NCBI GenBank assembly: GCA_963662175.1
Contig: OY759220.1
Coordinates: 45,170,136-45,234,135 of the forward strand
Source: Aradus depressus
Taxonomy: Eukaryota > Arthropoda > Insecta > Hemiptera > Aradidae
Reading direction: 5' to 3'
DNA length: 64,000 nucleotides
Shown here: positions 30,301 to 57,815 of the stretch, in pieces
How positions within the stretch are numbered: the first letter of the stretch is position 1
Layout: each line of letters starts with the position of its first letter
Made by a program: the position numbers and the translations under genes
Notes under the pieces: generated by a model
The model's input: only the letters and a program-made list of their open reading frames with translations
Database searches by the model: none
What the model was told of the DNA's origin: nothing

Positions 30301-32839
30301 GAGAGGTCCGGGGTGGGGGCTCAATTCAACAATCCACAACCCCCCTCCCGTTCACAATTTTGTGACGTCACACACTTTTTTCCCCTATTTGGCCTTCAAG
30401 AATACAACATATGAAATTTCATGAAAATCCGACCATTAATTAATGAGTTAGCACTATTTATGCTTAGCCCCCCCTTACAACCCCCCCTCCCGTTTGAAAT
30501 TTTGGAACGCCACATAGCCTATTATTCAATCGGTCTTGAAAGGATGCTACATGTGAAGTTTCATGAATATCCGCCCAGCCGTTTGAGCGTGATGCTGGAA
30601 CAAACATACAAACAAACCCCGTTTCAGTATGGAAGTATAGAAGCCGGTGGTAGAGAATGGGTAGATAAGCGAATCTGAATTTAAAAATCCCAATAACTGC
30701 CGATGTAATGAATGTATCAACATCAAATTTCGTATTTAAAATTAACATCCGCGGAGGACATAACCAGTCAAATTTCAGCGATATCGGCCGAGGGAGGGGG
30801 GAGTTCCGGGGTGGGGGCTCAATTCAAAAATCCCAATAACTGCCGATGTAATGAATGTATCGACATCAAATTTTGTATTCAAAACTAATATCCACTTAGG
30901 ACATAACCAGTCAAATTTCAGCGATATCGGCCAGGGGGAGGGGAGAGGTCCGGGGTGGGGGCTCAATTCAAAAATCCCAATAACTGCCCATATAATGATT
31001 GTATCAACATCAAATTTTATATTTTAAACTAAATTCCACTTAGGACATAACCAGTCAAATTTCAGCGATATCGGCCGAGGGGAGGGGGGAGATCCGGGGT
31101 GGGGGCTCAATTCAAAAATCCTAATAACTGCCGATGTAATGAATGTATCGACATCAAATTTCGTAATTAAAAACTAAAATCCACGTAGGACATAACCAGT
31201 CAAATTTCAGCGATATCGGCCGAGGGGAGGAGGGAGTTTCGGGTAGGGGGCTCAATTCAAAAATCCACAACCCCCCTCCCGTTCACAATTTTGTGACGTC
31301 ACACACTTTTTTCCCCTATTTGGCCTTCAAGAATACAACATATGAAATTTCATGAAAATCCGACCATTAATTAATGAGTTAGCACTATTTTTATGCTTAG
31401 CCCCCTCTTACAACCCCCCCTCCCGTTCGGAATTTTGGGACGCCACATAGCCTATTATTCAATCGGTCATGAAAGGATGGTACATGTGAAGTTTCATGAA
31501 TATCCGTCCAGCCGTTTGGGCGTGATGCTGGAACAAACATACAAACAAACCCCGTTTCAGTAAAGAAGTATAGAAGCCGGTGGAAGAGAATGGGTAGATG
31601 AGCGAGTCTGAATTTAAAAATCCCTATAACTGCCGATGTAATGAATGTATCAACATCAAATTTCGTATTTAAAATTAACATTCACGGAGGACATAACCAG
31701 TCAAATTTCAGCGATATCGGCCGAGGGGAGGGGGGGAGTTTCGGGTAGGGGGCTCAATTCAAAAATCCACAACCCCCCTCCCGTTCACAATTTTGTGACG
31801 TCGCACACTTTTTGGCCTTCAAGAATACTACATATGAAATTTCTTGACAATCCGACCATTAATTAATGAGTTAGCACTATATTTATGCTTAGCCCCCCCT
31901 TACAACCCCCCCTCCCGTTTGAAATTTTGGAACGCCGCATAGCCTATTATTCAATCGGTCTTGAAAGGATGCTACATGTGAAGTTTCATGAATATCCGTC
32001 CAGCCGTTTGAGCGTGATGCTGGAACTAACATACAAACAAACCCCGTTTCAGTATGGAAGTATAGAAGCCGGTGGTAGAGAATGGGTAGATAAGCGAATC
32101 TGAATTTAAAAATCCCAATAACTGCCGATGTAATGAATGTATCAACATCAAATTTCGTATTTAAAATTAACATCCGCGGAGGACATAACCAGTCAAATTT
32201 CAGCGATATCGGCCGAGGGGAGGGGGGAGTTCCGGGGTGGGGGCTCAATTCAAAAATCCCAATAACTGCCGATGTAATAAATGTATCGAAATCAAATTTT
32301 GTATTTAAAACTAAAATCCACTTAGGACATAACCAGTCAAATTTCAGCGATATCGGCCGAGGGGAGGGGGGAGTTCCGGGGTGGGGGCTCAATTCAAAAA
32401 TCCCAATAACTGCCGATGTAATGAATGTATCGACATCAAATTTCGTAATTATCGGCTATGGGGAGGGGGGAGTTCCGGGGATGGGGCTCAGTTTAAAAAT
32501 CCACAACCTCCCTCCCGTTCACAATTTTGTGACGTCACACACTTTTTTTTCCTATTTGGCCTTCAAGAATACTACATGTGAAATTGCATGATAATCCGAC
32601 CATTAGTTAATGAGCTACCGGCTATATTTCAGTATTATACATTTACAGTTAAATTCTCCCCGCTTTTCGTCTGATCCTTACTTTAATACTCGTTCCAAAT
32701 GTTGCCAGGCTCCAGGCTGTTCAGAGGGATTCCCATTGAAAAGAATTAAAGCCCTTTTGTCCTTTTTTTTAACACTGGAGGTATTGGAATGACCAACGAT
32801 GAGAACTTTATATAATTTTTCTTGTCTTGTTCTTTTCAG

Positions 32840-49608
<16,769 letters not shown>

Positions 49609-50372
49609 AGTAGGGGAGGGGAGAAGTTGAGTTAATAAGCGGCTTCAGGGATGCAGCACAAGACAGAACCTGAGCAGTGTTAACAACTGCAGTATGTGCA
49701 GTAATGTATGATAAAATACATTATTTACAACTCCAGTAACTCGTATCGCACTATTCACAGTATCAATCAATCTGTGAATCAAAAATTAACATTATTTCCT
49801 TTTAACTTTTATCTGTTTTTAATTTACTTTTCCTATTTTTTTTTAAAGTTTCTTGTGATGTTTATGCATGTTATAAATATTTATTACTTTTAAAATTATA
49901 CATTTTTTTTTTTAATAATAATTAAATTAAAAATGAATGAAATTTCACAAAATTATTTTTTTAAATTTGAAACTTTGTTAATCTTTGTACCACATATTTT
50001 AAAAGCTCATTTTTTTTATTATATTATTTTTTTAAATGAAATATTGTAGATTTAAGCAGTGGTTTCCTAAAAAAAGTTTAACGCCACCCGTACTTATTTT
50101 ATTAATTGACTAACTGATTCCTGGTGTTGTCCGGGGAGTTATATAACTATAGACAAGTCCAAGGCGTTTAGCGTCCATTGGTACAGTTACTGTCATCAAA
50201 ATGTCATTACTCTTGACCACAGTGTTGGTTTCATATATAAAAATATATATATTTCGTATTATTAGGAGTAGACACTTTTTTTTCATCACATGATAATAAG
50301 AAATGCTTGAGTGAAAAATTCAAGTAGATTTATCATTTATTAAAATCCCTTATATTTATATATTATATATTT
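49609..50372. other. DBR1 3' flank, AT-rich
   Basis: The DBR1 3' untranslated region must begin here. I found no clear AATAAA within about 300 bp of the stop. The stretch 50100-50150 (ATTCCTGGTGTTGTCCGGGG) resembles the CCCGGCGTTG-type start at 39580 and may be another interspersed repeat remnant. Confidence 0.5.
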
Positions 50373-50435
50373 AAATAAAACAAACTTATTTTAGAAATAT
50401 TGTCCATTCCACCAAATATATTTAGAAAACTACCG

Positions 50436-50459
50436 GTTTCGGCCTTACACCATCGTCAG
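50436..50459 (-). ncRNA. Hammerhead-ribozyme-like core, left arm
   Basis: On the minus strand: CTGACGA, a short stem-loop (GG...CC) and GAAAC. The hammerhead core is CUGANGA, stem II, GAAA. I could not define stem I or the cleavage site, so activity is unproven. Confidence 0.35.
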
Positions 50460-50461
50460 GT

Positions 50462-50692
50462 CTAGTTAGGGAATCCCCCGGCTGTACCATTAGCTACATC
50501 ATAAAATATTTTAACAAAACCTTTTTTAAGTTTGGTCAGTTTATTCCTAAAATTCTGAATTTTGACCGTCTTTTCAATTTTATTTATGTTTTTTTGTGGG
50601 TAGCTATTGTTTTTGGCTAATTCCTTAATGATCTTAAGTTCTTTATATTTTGATTGTTGGTTCATTGGAATTGAGTAGGCTCTGTGGAACAT
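50462..50692 (-). pseudogene. Penelope-like reverse transcriptase C-terminal fragment
   Basis: A 76-codon frame. The part SIPMNQQSKYKELKIIKELA with NNSYPQKNINKIEK resembles the linker after the polymerase domain of Penelope-like retroelements. The catalytic YADD region is absent. It is flanked by inverted long-terminal-repeat-like arms. Confidence 0.5.
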
Positions 50693-50845
50693 GGAATAAA
50701 AGGCCGCGTATGAACCCTTAGTTAAAATATTTCATGATGTAGCTAACGGTAAAACCGGGGGATTCCCAAGTTGAAATAGCACCCTTTCACCTGAGATATA
50801 TTAGAAGGGTAGCACTCTGCAAACTGACTTAGTTTATAACTAGAC

Positions 50846-50869
50846 CTGACGATGGTATAAAGCCGAAAC
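50846..50869 (+). ncRNA. Hammerhead-ribozyme-like core, right arm
   Basis: CTGACGA, a stem with GGTATAAAGCC, then GAAAC. It is the mirror-image partner of 50436-50459 in the Penelope-like fragment. Confidence 0.35.
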
Positions 50870-50928
50870 CGATAGTTAAACATCTTTGGTGGAATAGACA
50901 ATATTTCAAAAATAAGTTTGTTTTATTT

Positions 50929-52240
50929 ATCTATTATATATTTGTCGGACCTCTATAACCTCCACAGCTATACATAGTATAGGGGAAGTTATGTAATCTG
51001 TCAAAACTTCGCAGTTTTCAACGGAATTTTATGTGTTGCGACCTCCAGATTCCAAATATGAAACAAAAAGTCTATGTGTCTGTGAACACGGTAACTACCG
51101 ATAGAAAGTATATATCGACACGAAATTTTATATGTGTGACCAAAACCTAATGAGGACAACACTTATTGAATGCTCCTACGATTTTGACTTTATAAATAAC
51201 ATATATGAAATTTTTCAGTTTCCGCTCCTCACAAAATACCTTTATAATGATTTTATACTCTAAATAGTTATAAAACTTAGGATTCAACTGAAGTCTTCAG
51301 AAGTTCATTGTCCCTCTCTCTTCTCTCAAACTACTGCCCATTGGATTTTTTTAGAAATCACTGCTTCATAAAATTTATAACGTTCTTTTCGTGCAATTCA
51401 GGAAATTACCGTGGGCTGATTGATATATTTGGTCGAAATTTTAAGAATTATGTAATCTTAGTACAATAAATTTTAAATATTATACCGATTGTCGCAACTT
51501 TATAGGATCTGCGGGTTTTCTATGAAAGAGGAATCCAAGCCAAGAAATCTACATTTACCATAAACCAACTTTTTTTTTTTTTTTTTTTTTAAATATCAGT
51601 CATATAGAATCTTGAACTAAAATTTCAAATGGGATCATATATTTTCCTTGATGAATACTGAAACTAGATTTTCCAAAATGCAAAATGTGTTAGATAATTA
51701 AATGATGTGACGTTTGACAACTTCGTCAATATTTTTCTAACATTATTATTTATTTTATTATTTTTCTTTATTTTATTTCGAATTTGAATATCTCCGCGAG
51801 TTTTCAAATTTCAAATGTCATTAGTTTGTTATTGAAAAAGAAAATAGCTCTAGTTTGCGACGCTATGGTAGGAGGCGAGATGATCTAATTAGAAATAAGA
51901 AATTAAGTTCGAAATGCATTACAATGATTTTTGTAACTCGCATATTTTCAGAGATATTCCGCTGATCCGATAAGGGCCACACCCTGTATATTTAGTATAT
52001 AAGAGAAATAATGTATGTATTATTTTTTTACACCAGTTTATTTGAAATACTGAAAGTTTGTACAAAATTTATTTATTATTTATGAAATATTGTAAACTTG
52101 AAAAATGGTAAGAAATAAAAATAGGTGTAAATAAATATTTAGAAGGCAGTAAGGTACTTCTGTAATTATTATATTTACAGTTCGACGAAATTCAAATAAC
52201 CTTCAATTTTTTTTTATTTACTGATAAATGAGAAGAGGCT
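50929..52240. other. Intergenic, decayed repeats
   Basis: Around 51100-51165 one M1-like unit is visible (ACTACCGATAGAAAGTATAT, then ATCGACACGAAATTTTATAT and GAGGACAACACTTATT). A poly(T) run lies at about 51571-51590. Near 51955-51995, GATATTCCGCTGATCCGATA then CACACCCTGTATA looks like the end of a DNA transposon related to the fold-back element at 41836-42405. No gene seen. Confidence 0.5.
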
Positions 52241-52248
52241 AGATTAGG

Positions 52249-52563
52249 TTTTATGACTCATGCCCGGGCTTTAACTACGAGGTCATATCGCCGACTACGA
52301 GAGCACTTTTTCGTCACTCTGGTGGACATGAGCCCGACTCTACAATGGGATTCCTAAATTTTTATTCACCTAGGGCAGGAGTCTTTAACGAGTACCTGAC
52401 ATCATACAGGCTCGGGATCATCGCTTAACGTCCCATTCGAAGGACGGCGTGCTTAAGTTTATTTTATCTCCCAGATGAAATAAACTAACGGCCTCGGTCG
52501 GGTTACGAACCCACGTCTTGAGCTCAGAAGCCAAGCACGCATACCACTGAGCTACCGGCGCCC
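52249..52563 (-). mobile_element. tRNA-derived SINE, near full length
   Basis: On the minus strand it opens GGCGCCGGTAGCTCAGTGGT, a tRNA-like A box, followed by GGGTTCGTAACCC, a B box. It goes on through ATAAACTTAAGCACGCCG, GAGCCTGTATGATGTCAGG and ends GCATGAGTCATAAAACC. The head is clearly tRNA-derived, but it is not a functional tRNA gene because it runs on without tRNA 3' pairing. Confidence 0.82.
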
Positions 52564-52663
52564 TCTAAATTAGAAGATATAGACAATTGTTTGTTATTTG
52601 ACAGCTGTTATACTGATATAGCCAGCAGCGCGGGAATACGGAAATATTATGTATCTTCCTCGA

Positions 52664-52935
52664 AGGCGCCGGTAGCTCAGAGCTAGCCACTTTTTTTTAT
52701 CTGGGAAGTGAAAAAAACTTGATAACGCCGTCCTTCGGATGAGACGTCAAGCGATGGTCCCGAGCCTGTACAATATCATGAACTCGTTAAAGACTCCTTC
52801 CTACCTTAGGTGAATAACCCTGGGTGGGCAAAATTGAGCACTCTCACAGTAGAGCCGGGCTCATGTCTCGGAAGAGCGCTCTGGTAGTGGGCTATATGAC
52901 CTCGTAGCTGAAACACGGGCATGAGTCTCCACACT
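52664..52935 (+). mobile_element. tRNA-derived SINE, internally deleted copy
   Basis: It starts GGCGCCGGTAGCTCAG at 52666, loses the B-box part, and continues with GCCGTCCTTCGGATGAGACG, GTCCCGAGCCTGTAC and the end ACACGGGCATGAGTC. It is oriented opposite to the copy 100 bp upstream. Confidence 0.78.
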
Positions 52936-53329
52936 ATCCCATTTTAATGGGTGGAAGCTGTGTTCATACATATTTATTATAGCCGTATCCTCCATGGCTG
53001 TACTTAGAGCCAAGATGCGGTCAAATTAAGTAACACCGTCCTCAAACTAGAAACCTCTCAGTAAAACTCACCCAGAGGCGCATCTCTGGTGTAGGGGGCC
53101 CGCCGTAGATAGTCTTGGATCAGAGAGTTGGGGTATTTGGGGGGGTGGGGGAGGTCGCACGGAGAAATGAAAACCACGGTTAATCGAGACACTTTTTTAT
53201 TTAACGAATTACGTATGTGTGTACATTGCCATGTTATAACGTTATCTTTAAATATGAAGTAATCCTTTGTTTTTTGCGGTTTGAAATGATTTTCCTTACT
53301 TCAGTTCTAATTTTTCTCAAATTCATGGC

Positions 53330-53525
53330 GTTATGGAAGTCAAAATTTTCCTGTTGGCAGAAGTTGAGGAGGACATGAACTGGTTCCATTGCTTGACTTG
53401 TCTGAATGTTTTCTTATTTAGCGCCATAACTGTCATCATTGTCACTCTACTCTGTCTCTAAGTTTCTACTAACCTATATTTACTCCTTACACACCACGGT
53501 TAATCACGAACACGGATAATCGATG
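53330..53525 (-). repeat. pogo/Tigger-like terminal fragment, copy 1
   Basis: It matches 56019-56215 over about 195 bp (GTTGGCAGAAGTTGAGGA, TCTGTCTCTAAGTTTCTA, CACGGTTAATC). The minus strand would begin with CGATTAACCGTG-type sequence, as in Tigger termini. No frame survives. Confidence 0.6.
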
Positions 53526-54630
53526 TTATACTGTTTAACCTATCCTTTGAAGTAGAGAAATTTAGGAATTTTTGCTAGAAGAAAACTTTTTTTACAGGTT
53601 TCAACTTCGATTCCATCCTTGTTTTTCAGTTTTCATTAATTTACGAAATTAAATGTTCACTCTAACATAAATAAATGTGGTTAATAATTTAAATAAAAAC
53701 GCGCGATTAGATTAGTTAGCTGGCAAGGTAAGAAGTGTTTTATGTTCAATTTTTTATCTCAGACCTTTTAGTATTTTTAATAGGTTTCAGGATCCACACA
53801 AAATCTCATATCGATTTATTCTATCGGGATTTATCGCTTGTTACATTTTTTTCTATTAGGGGTGGCGGAGCGCTACAACCCCTCATTCTGCAATTTATAT
53901 TGATTTCGTATAACATCAGTGATTATATTATATAGATTATATTTATATCTTTTACAATAACTATTTTTTTTTAAACAGATTTATATCTATCTATATTTTA
54001 TTACTTGGGGATTTATTTGTATTTGCTTTTATTATATATTTATTAAATTGGTCTAATTTATTTTTTATCCCTAGTTTCATAATAACCGTGATGTTTTACA
54101 AATAAAAAAAAAAATGAAACTATTATGGGAATTTATTGAGCATGCTCAATAGTATTTAATTATTTTAAATGTATATCAAAAATATATGAATTATAAAATC
54201 TGACTTTTTTTTTTTATAAAGCTAATCCCTAGGACATGACAGTCCATCAGATAAAGTATTGGATTCTAGGATGTGCGAAGCAGGTAAGGGAGCATGGGAA
54301 CCAGAACATACTGCAGCTTATTTCTTTAATTCCAGGAAATCATCAGATAACTGTGGCTCATTCTCCAGATTGGATGCCACCTCGTACCTTGTTTTCTTTC
54401 CACTCAAATATACTAAAGTTCCATTTTCTACCGCTCAGTTTTTCTCGTTCCCTTCAAAAGAATATCCCCATCTTTTACTTTATATATTAATTCCGCATTT
54501 CTAATGAAGTAATTTTCTTCCAAACATTTCTTTTTGAAGCTATCCCCCCATAAAATTGTTTTCAGTTTATGTTCCTTCAAATAAACAATAATCAGGTGAG
54601 GTTCCATAATATGGACATTATATTCTTTTG
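53526..54630. other. Intergenic, AT-rich
   Basis: A partial M1-like remnant on the minus strand lies near 53770-53900 (GATCCACACAAAATCTCATA, ATCGATTTATTCTATCGGGA). The rest shows no recognisable gene. Short open frames at 54236-54504 overlap each other in different phases and have no recognisable motif. Confidence 0.5.
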
Positions 54631-54642
54631 GGTATGACATTA

Positions 54643-54994
54643 GGTTAGGTTAGGTTAGGTTTTATGACTCATGCCCGGGCTTTAACTGCGAGGTCATATC
54701 GCCTACTACCAAAGCGCTCTTTCGTCACTCTGGTGGACATGAGGCCGACTCTACTGTGGGAGTCCTAAATTTTGCCTACCCTAAATTTTTATTCATCTAG
54801 GGTAAGGGTCTTTAACGAGTACCTGACATCGTACAGGCTCGGGACCATCGCTTAACGTCCCATCCGAAGGACGGCATGCTTAAGTTTATTTTACCTCCCA
54901 GATAAAATAAACTAAGGGCCTCGGTCGGGCTACGAACCCACAACCTTGAGCTCAGAAGTCAAGCACGCATACCACTGAGCTACCGGCGCCCTCA
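54643..54994 (-). mobile_element. tRNA-derived SINE, complete, with (CCTAA)n tail
   Basis: The most complete copy, 352 bp. Its 12-bp target duplication GGTATGACATTA lies at 54631-54642 and 54995-55006. The minus strand has the tRNA-like head with A box (GGTAGCTCAGTGGTATGC) and B box (GGGTTCGTAGCCC), the body, and then CATAAAACCTAACCTAACC as 3' tail. The tail lies inside the target duplication, so it belongs to the SINE. Its unit equals the complement of TTAGG. Confidence 0.88.
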
Positions 54995-55004
54995 GGTATG
55001 ACAT

Positions 55005-55007
<3 letters not shown>

Positions 55008-55035
<28 letters not shown>
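55008..55035. repeat. (TA)n microsatellite
   Basis: Alternating TA directly after the SINE target duplication. Confidence 0.85.
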
Positions 55036-55037
<2 letters not shown>

Positions 55038-55157
55038 TTATTACTATTTATTTACTTTTTTGCATTGAATAGTACCATGTTCCACCATTAGGTGCCAGCA
55101 TCTGACGGACCTAGCCTTTTTATTAAATAACTAGATGTCAGAACACAAGACATTTAT

Positions 55158-55836
55158 CTTCTAGAGCTATTGATATCCGTAGCTCTCTGAGCCCCTATTA
55201 CGATGTAAAAAGGTATTCCAATCGGAAAAGCCATTTGGGACACGGAATGGAACGATTTCGCGATTATTATAAATATACATTGAATTGAACTGACTTTCAT
55301 CGCTCTGGTGGATGAGCCCTATGTAAGTCCTAATCTGCGTACCCTACATTTTTTTTCACTTCGAGTGGGGCTCTTTAAAGAATAACTGTCAATGAAAAGA
55401 GGTTCCCTCCGTCAAGTGCTGGCATCTAGCTGTAAAAGATACTACTATTCAAAATTGTCAGGACAAACTTGTCATTTAACGCTTGATGAATGAGTCAATT
55501 GGACAGACAATCAGATCACCTTAAGCGGAAATGACGGATGGACTTGTTCCGGGACTATTTATAAATATTTGTGTATGATGTTAGTCAGTTATTGCAACTC
55601 ATGCCCGGACTTTAACTATGAGGTCATATCGCCTACTATCAGAGCGATCATTGGTCATCAGCCCGACACTACTGTGTCCTACATTTTTATTCACCTGCAG
55701 AAGGTGAAGTTCTTTAACGAGTAACTGACATGGTACAGGCTCGGGAATATTGCTTAACGGCTTTCCAATTAAAATACTTTTTTGCATCGTTAAAGGGACT
55801 CAGAGAGCTACGGATATCAAAGGCTCTGGAAGAGAA
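55158..55836. repeat. Inverted-repeat block with minisatellite-like units and SINE pieces
   Basis: GATATCCGTAGCTCTCTGAG at 55167 returns inverted at about 55798-55825. Inside are a decayed SINE piece (about 55300-55400) and a clearer one (55585-55765, minus strand, ACTCATGCCCGGACTTTAAC). Units of about 70 bp around CTGGCATCTAGC and TACTATTCAATGAAA recur at 55380-55460 and continue to about 56020. Confidence 0.55.
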
Positions 55837-56018
55837 ATGCCATCAGGTGTTGCCAATTTGTAGTAAGAGTTAGTACTATTCAATGAAATGAGAATACCCT
55901 CGTCATGTTCTGGCATCTAGCAATAACACGTGGTACTATCAAATGAAAAGACGTTCGTGCCGTCAGGTGCTGCTAGCTCCAGGAGAGATGTAGTACTAAT
56001 CAATTAAAGAGACACCAT

Positions 56019-56215
56019 CAGGACAAAATTTTCCAGTTGGCAGAAGTTGAGGACATCAACTGCTACCGTTGTTTGACTTGTATGAATGTTTTCTTCTTTT
56101 GCGCCAAAACTGTCATCATTTTCACACTACTCTGTCTCTAAGTTTCTAGAAACCTATACTTACTGCTTACACACTACGGTTAATAGCAAACACGGTTAAT
56201 CGAGGTTTTACTGCA
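56019..56215 (-). repeat. pogo/Tigger-like terminal fragment, copy 2
   Basis: Partner of 53330-53525. On the minus strand it begins GCAGTAAAACCTCGATTAAC, a typical Tigger-like terminus. The coding part is unreadable. Confidence 0.65.
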
Positions 56216-57545
56216 TCTTGTACTTTATCAATGTGAAAGAAATACTTCACGTTCCGTTATTTCTACCTATTATTCATTCAAAAATAAATATACTCTAGGA
56301 GCATCCACTCTAATTCACAACTCTATGTAAAAAAATATATATATAAATTTAATTATTTATTTATTTATTTACATAGAGAATGTCACATAGGCATCATGAC
56401 GGCAAAAATAATACTGCCATTAATGATCTTTGCTGGTGAATAAATTGAATTAACAAGTTAAATATAAAAGGAAAGAGAAATTCACAAGAAAATAAATATG
56501 CTATTGGATACAAAACATTTATTAAATAATTCTCACAGTGAATAATGTAAATAAATGTAATCATAAAAAAAATATATATATTAAAATTTAAACACAAAGT
56601 ATATCTGGATATTTTTAATCTTTGGCATTGAATGTTTTATTTGGCTTTAAAATTAATAAAATAAGGATAAATTATCTCTTCAAATATACAAAATTAATAA
56701 TTCTAAGGAAAATGTATTAATAAATCTTTATATGAAGCAACAATTATAGATGGATGTTTGTTTATCTCATTGCAATTCCCACATTCTCTGATATACTGCT
56801 CAGTTACACTTGCATTGTTTTAAGAAGCTTTTCATTGCATTGCAAAAAAGAATATTTTAAAATTAATGAAAACAGACCAATTCAAAGTTTCATAAATTTA
56901 TATCAAGAAATATAAAACTGTTCCTGTCTTAAACACAAAGTTAGTGAAGAATTTAACGCCCTTAGCTTCTCTAACCACAAACTTGGATGAATCTAAATCG
57001 AAAATACAAATTATTTTATTTACACAATGGAAATGTTTTTTTTTGTTTTTATTTTTACTTCAATGCTCCGTAAAGAAGCGAAAGTGAGGTGATGAGGTCG
57101 AATGGTCAGATTCTGGTTGTCCAACTCTCAACACAATAAAAAGAGTCTGTTTGTCTGTGCAACATTATTTTCTTTCGTTTGTGATAACTTCTGCAGAAAT
57201 GTACCGAATTAAATTTCTTTTTGCAAAATGTTATTCAGACTGAGGTCACTCGAGCCTTATTAATTTTTATATGATATCGACACTCTTACAATTCGTCTTT
57301 TTTGTTAAAAGAAATTTTTATTTATTATCAAATTTCTATTATGATATTCATACTTTTATTTTAGATATTCTAAAAGTAAAACTTTGTGATTTGTTTTCAT
57401 ACTAATATTCCATTCCAGATATTCCAACAAGGTCAAAAAATTATTTCCTATTCAATTATTCAGGTTTAAAAATTAATACAACAGTGCAAAAAATCAAACA
57501 TTTGAAGGGGTGAATAACAATAAATAAATATTTTTTTGAATAATG
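56216..57545. other. Intergenic and PICK1 3' flank, AT-rich
   Basis: No gene is visible. The PICK1 3' untranslated region on the minus strand starts at 57545 and runs to lower coordinates. Confidence 0.5.
57317..57326 (-). terminator. Candidate poly(A) signal for PICK1
   Basis: The minus strand has overlapping AATAAA hexamers (AATAAATAAA) about 220 nt after the stop codon. The spacing is reasonable, but in such AT-rich DNA this could be chance. Confidence 0.35.
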
Positions 57546-57815
57546 TTAATCCAACCCAATAAGGGTGGCAACTTGAGGCTCTCTGCTGCTCGTCACCTCC
57601 AGTTCGGATATCAGCTGAGACAGATAGGAGTCACAGTTGTTCTGTTGCTCCGAATGTTGTTGTTGTTGTTGCATTGTTGCTGAAGACTCATCACTACCTC
57701 CATCAACAACCAGCAGTTCCCCTGTGATCGCCTCCTCCTGCTCCAGATCTGCTTTAACCTCTTCTCCATCTTCGAGGGGATCTTGTAGCAGTTCATCATC
57801 GTCTTCGTCTTCATA
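57546..57815 (-). CDS. PICK1: PICK1 terminal coding exon, acidic tail
   Basis: The acceptor on the minus strand is a long T-run ending in TAG. The 90 codons, stop included, start YEDEDDDELLQDPLEDGEE, contain five Gln encoded by CAACAACAACAACAA, and end VATLIGLD with TAA at 57546-57548. The acidic start is typical for the region after the AH domain. The Gln stretch and the end are lineage-specific as far as I can tell. Confidence 0.8.
   Translation of the reverse strand, partial: YEDEDDDELLQDPLEDGEEVKADLEQEEAITGELLVVDGGSDESSATMQQQQQHSEQQNNCDSYLSQLISELEVTSSREPQVATLIGLD

Larger units (their letters stand above)
1..32613 (+). repeat. Complex satellite array filling a DBR1 intron
   Basis: The whole stretch is tandem copies of two modules. 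M1 is 144 bp: an AT-rich part around ATGAATGTATCGACATCAAA, then GGACATAACCAGTC, then a G-rich part with four G-runs. M2 is about 357 bp, begins CACAACCCCCCTCCCGTTC and ends near GAGTCTGAATTTAAAAATCC. The modules combine as 2xM1+M2 (645 bp, e.g. 27987-29276), 4xM1+M2 (934-935 bp, e.g. 8518-12255) and longer composites (1429 bp at 3978-5406 and 6692-8120). The array already runs at base 1 and breaks off inside an M2 near 32613, about 226 bp before a DBR1 exon. No non-satellite insertion is visible inside it. I see no coding gene: the open frames repeat with the modules on both strands. Confidence 0.97.
50373..50928. mobile_element. Penelope-like element fragment between inverted terminal repeats
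   Basis: Inverted arms of about 95 bp run inward from AAATAAAACAAACTTATTTT (left) and its partner ending at 50928. Each arm contains a CTGACGA/stem/GAAAC core. Between them the minus strand (50692-50462) reads FHRAYSIPMNQQSKYKEL, KIIKELAKNNSYP and a Lys-rich continuation. This pattern (IP..KE..II..IA..N.Y) resembles the region after the reverse transcriptase core in Penelope-like elements. Part of this coding piece is itself repeated inverted near 50726-50775. Confidence 0.6.

Noticed and set aside
1..32613. CRISPR-like or other phage/bacterial repeat array
   Set aside because: No short repeat with unique spacers. The units are long and contiguous, and the surrounding genes are eukaryotic.
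52490..52563. Functional tRNA gene
   Set aside because: A and B boxes are present, but no complete cloverleaf, and the same body follows in several copies. It is a tRNA-derived SINE head.
54236..54504. Protein-coding gene from overlapping frames
   Set aside because: Two frames overlap in different phases with no known motif, no clear splice context and AT-rich surroundings.
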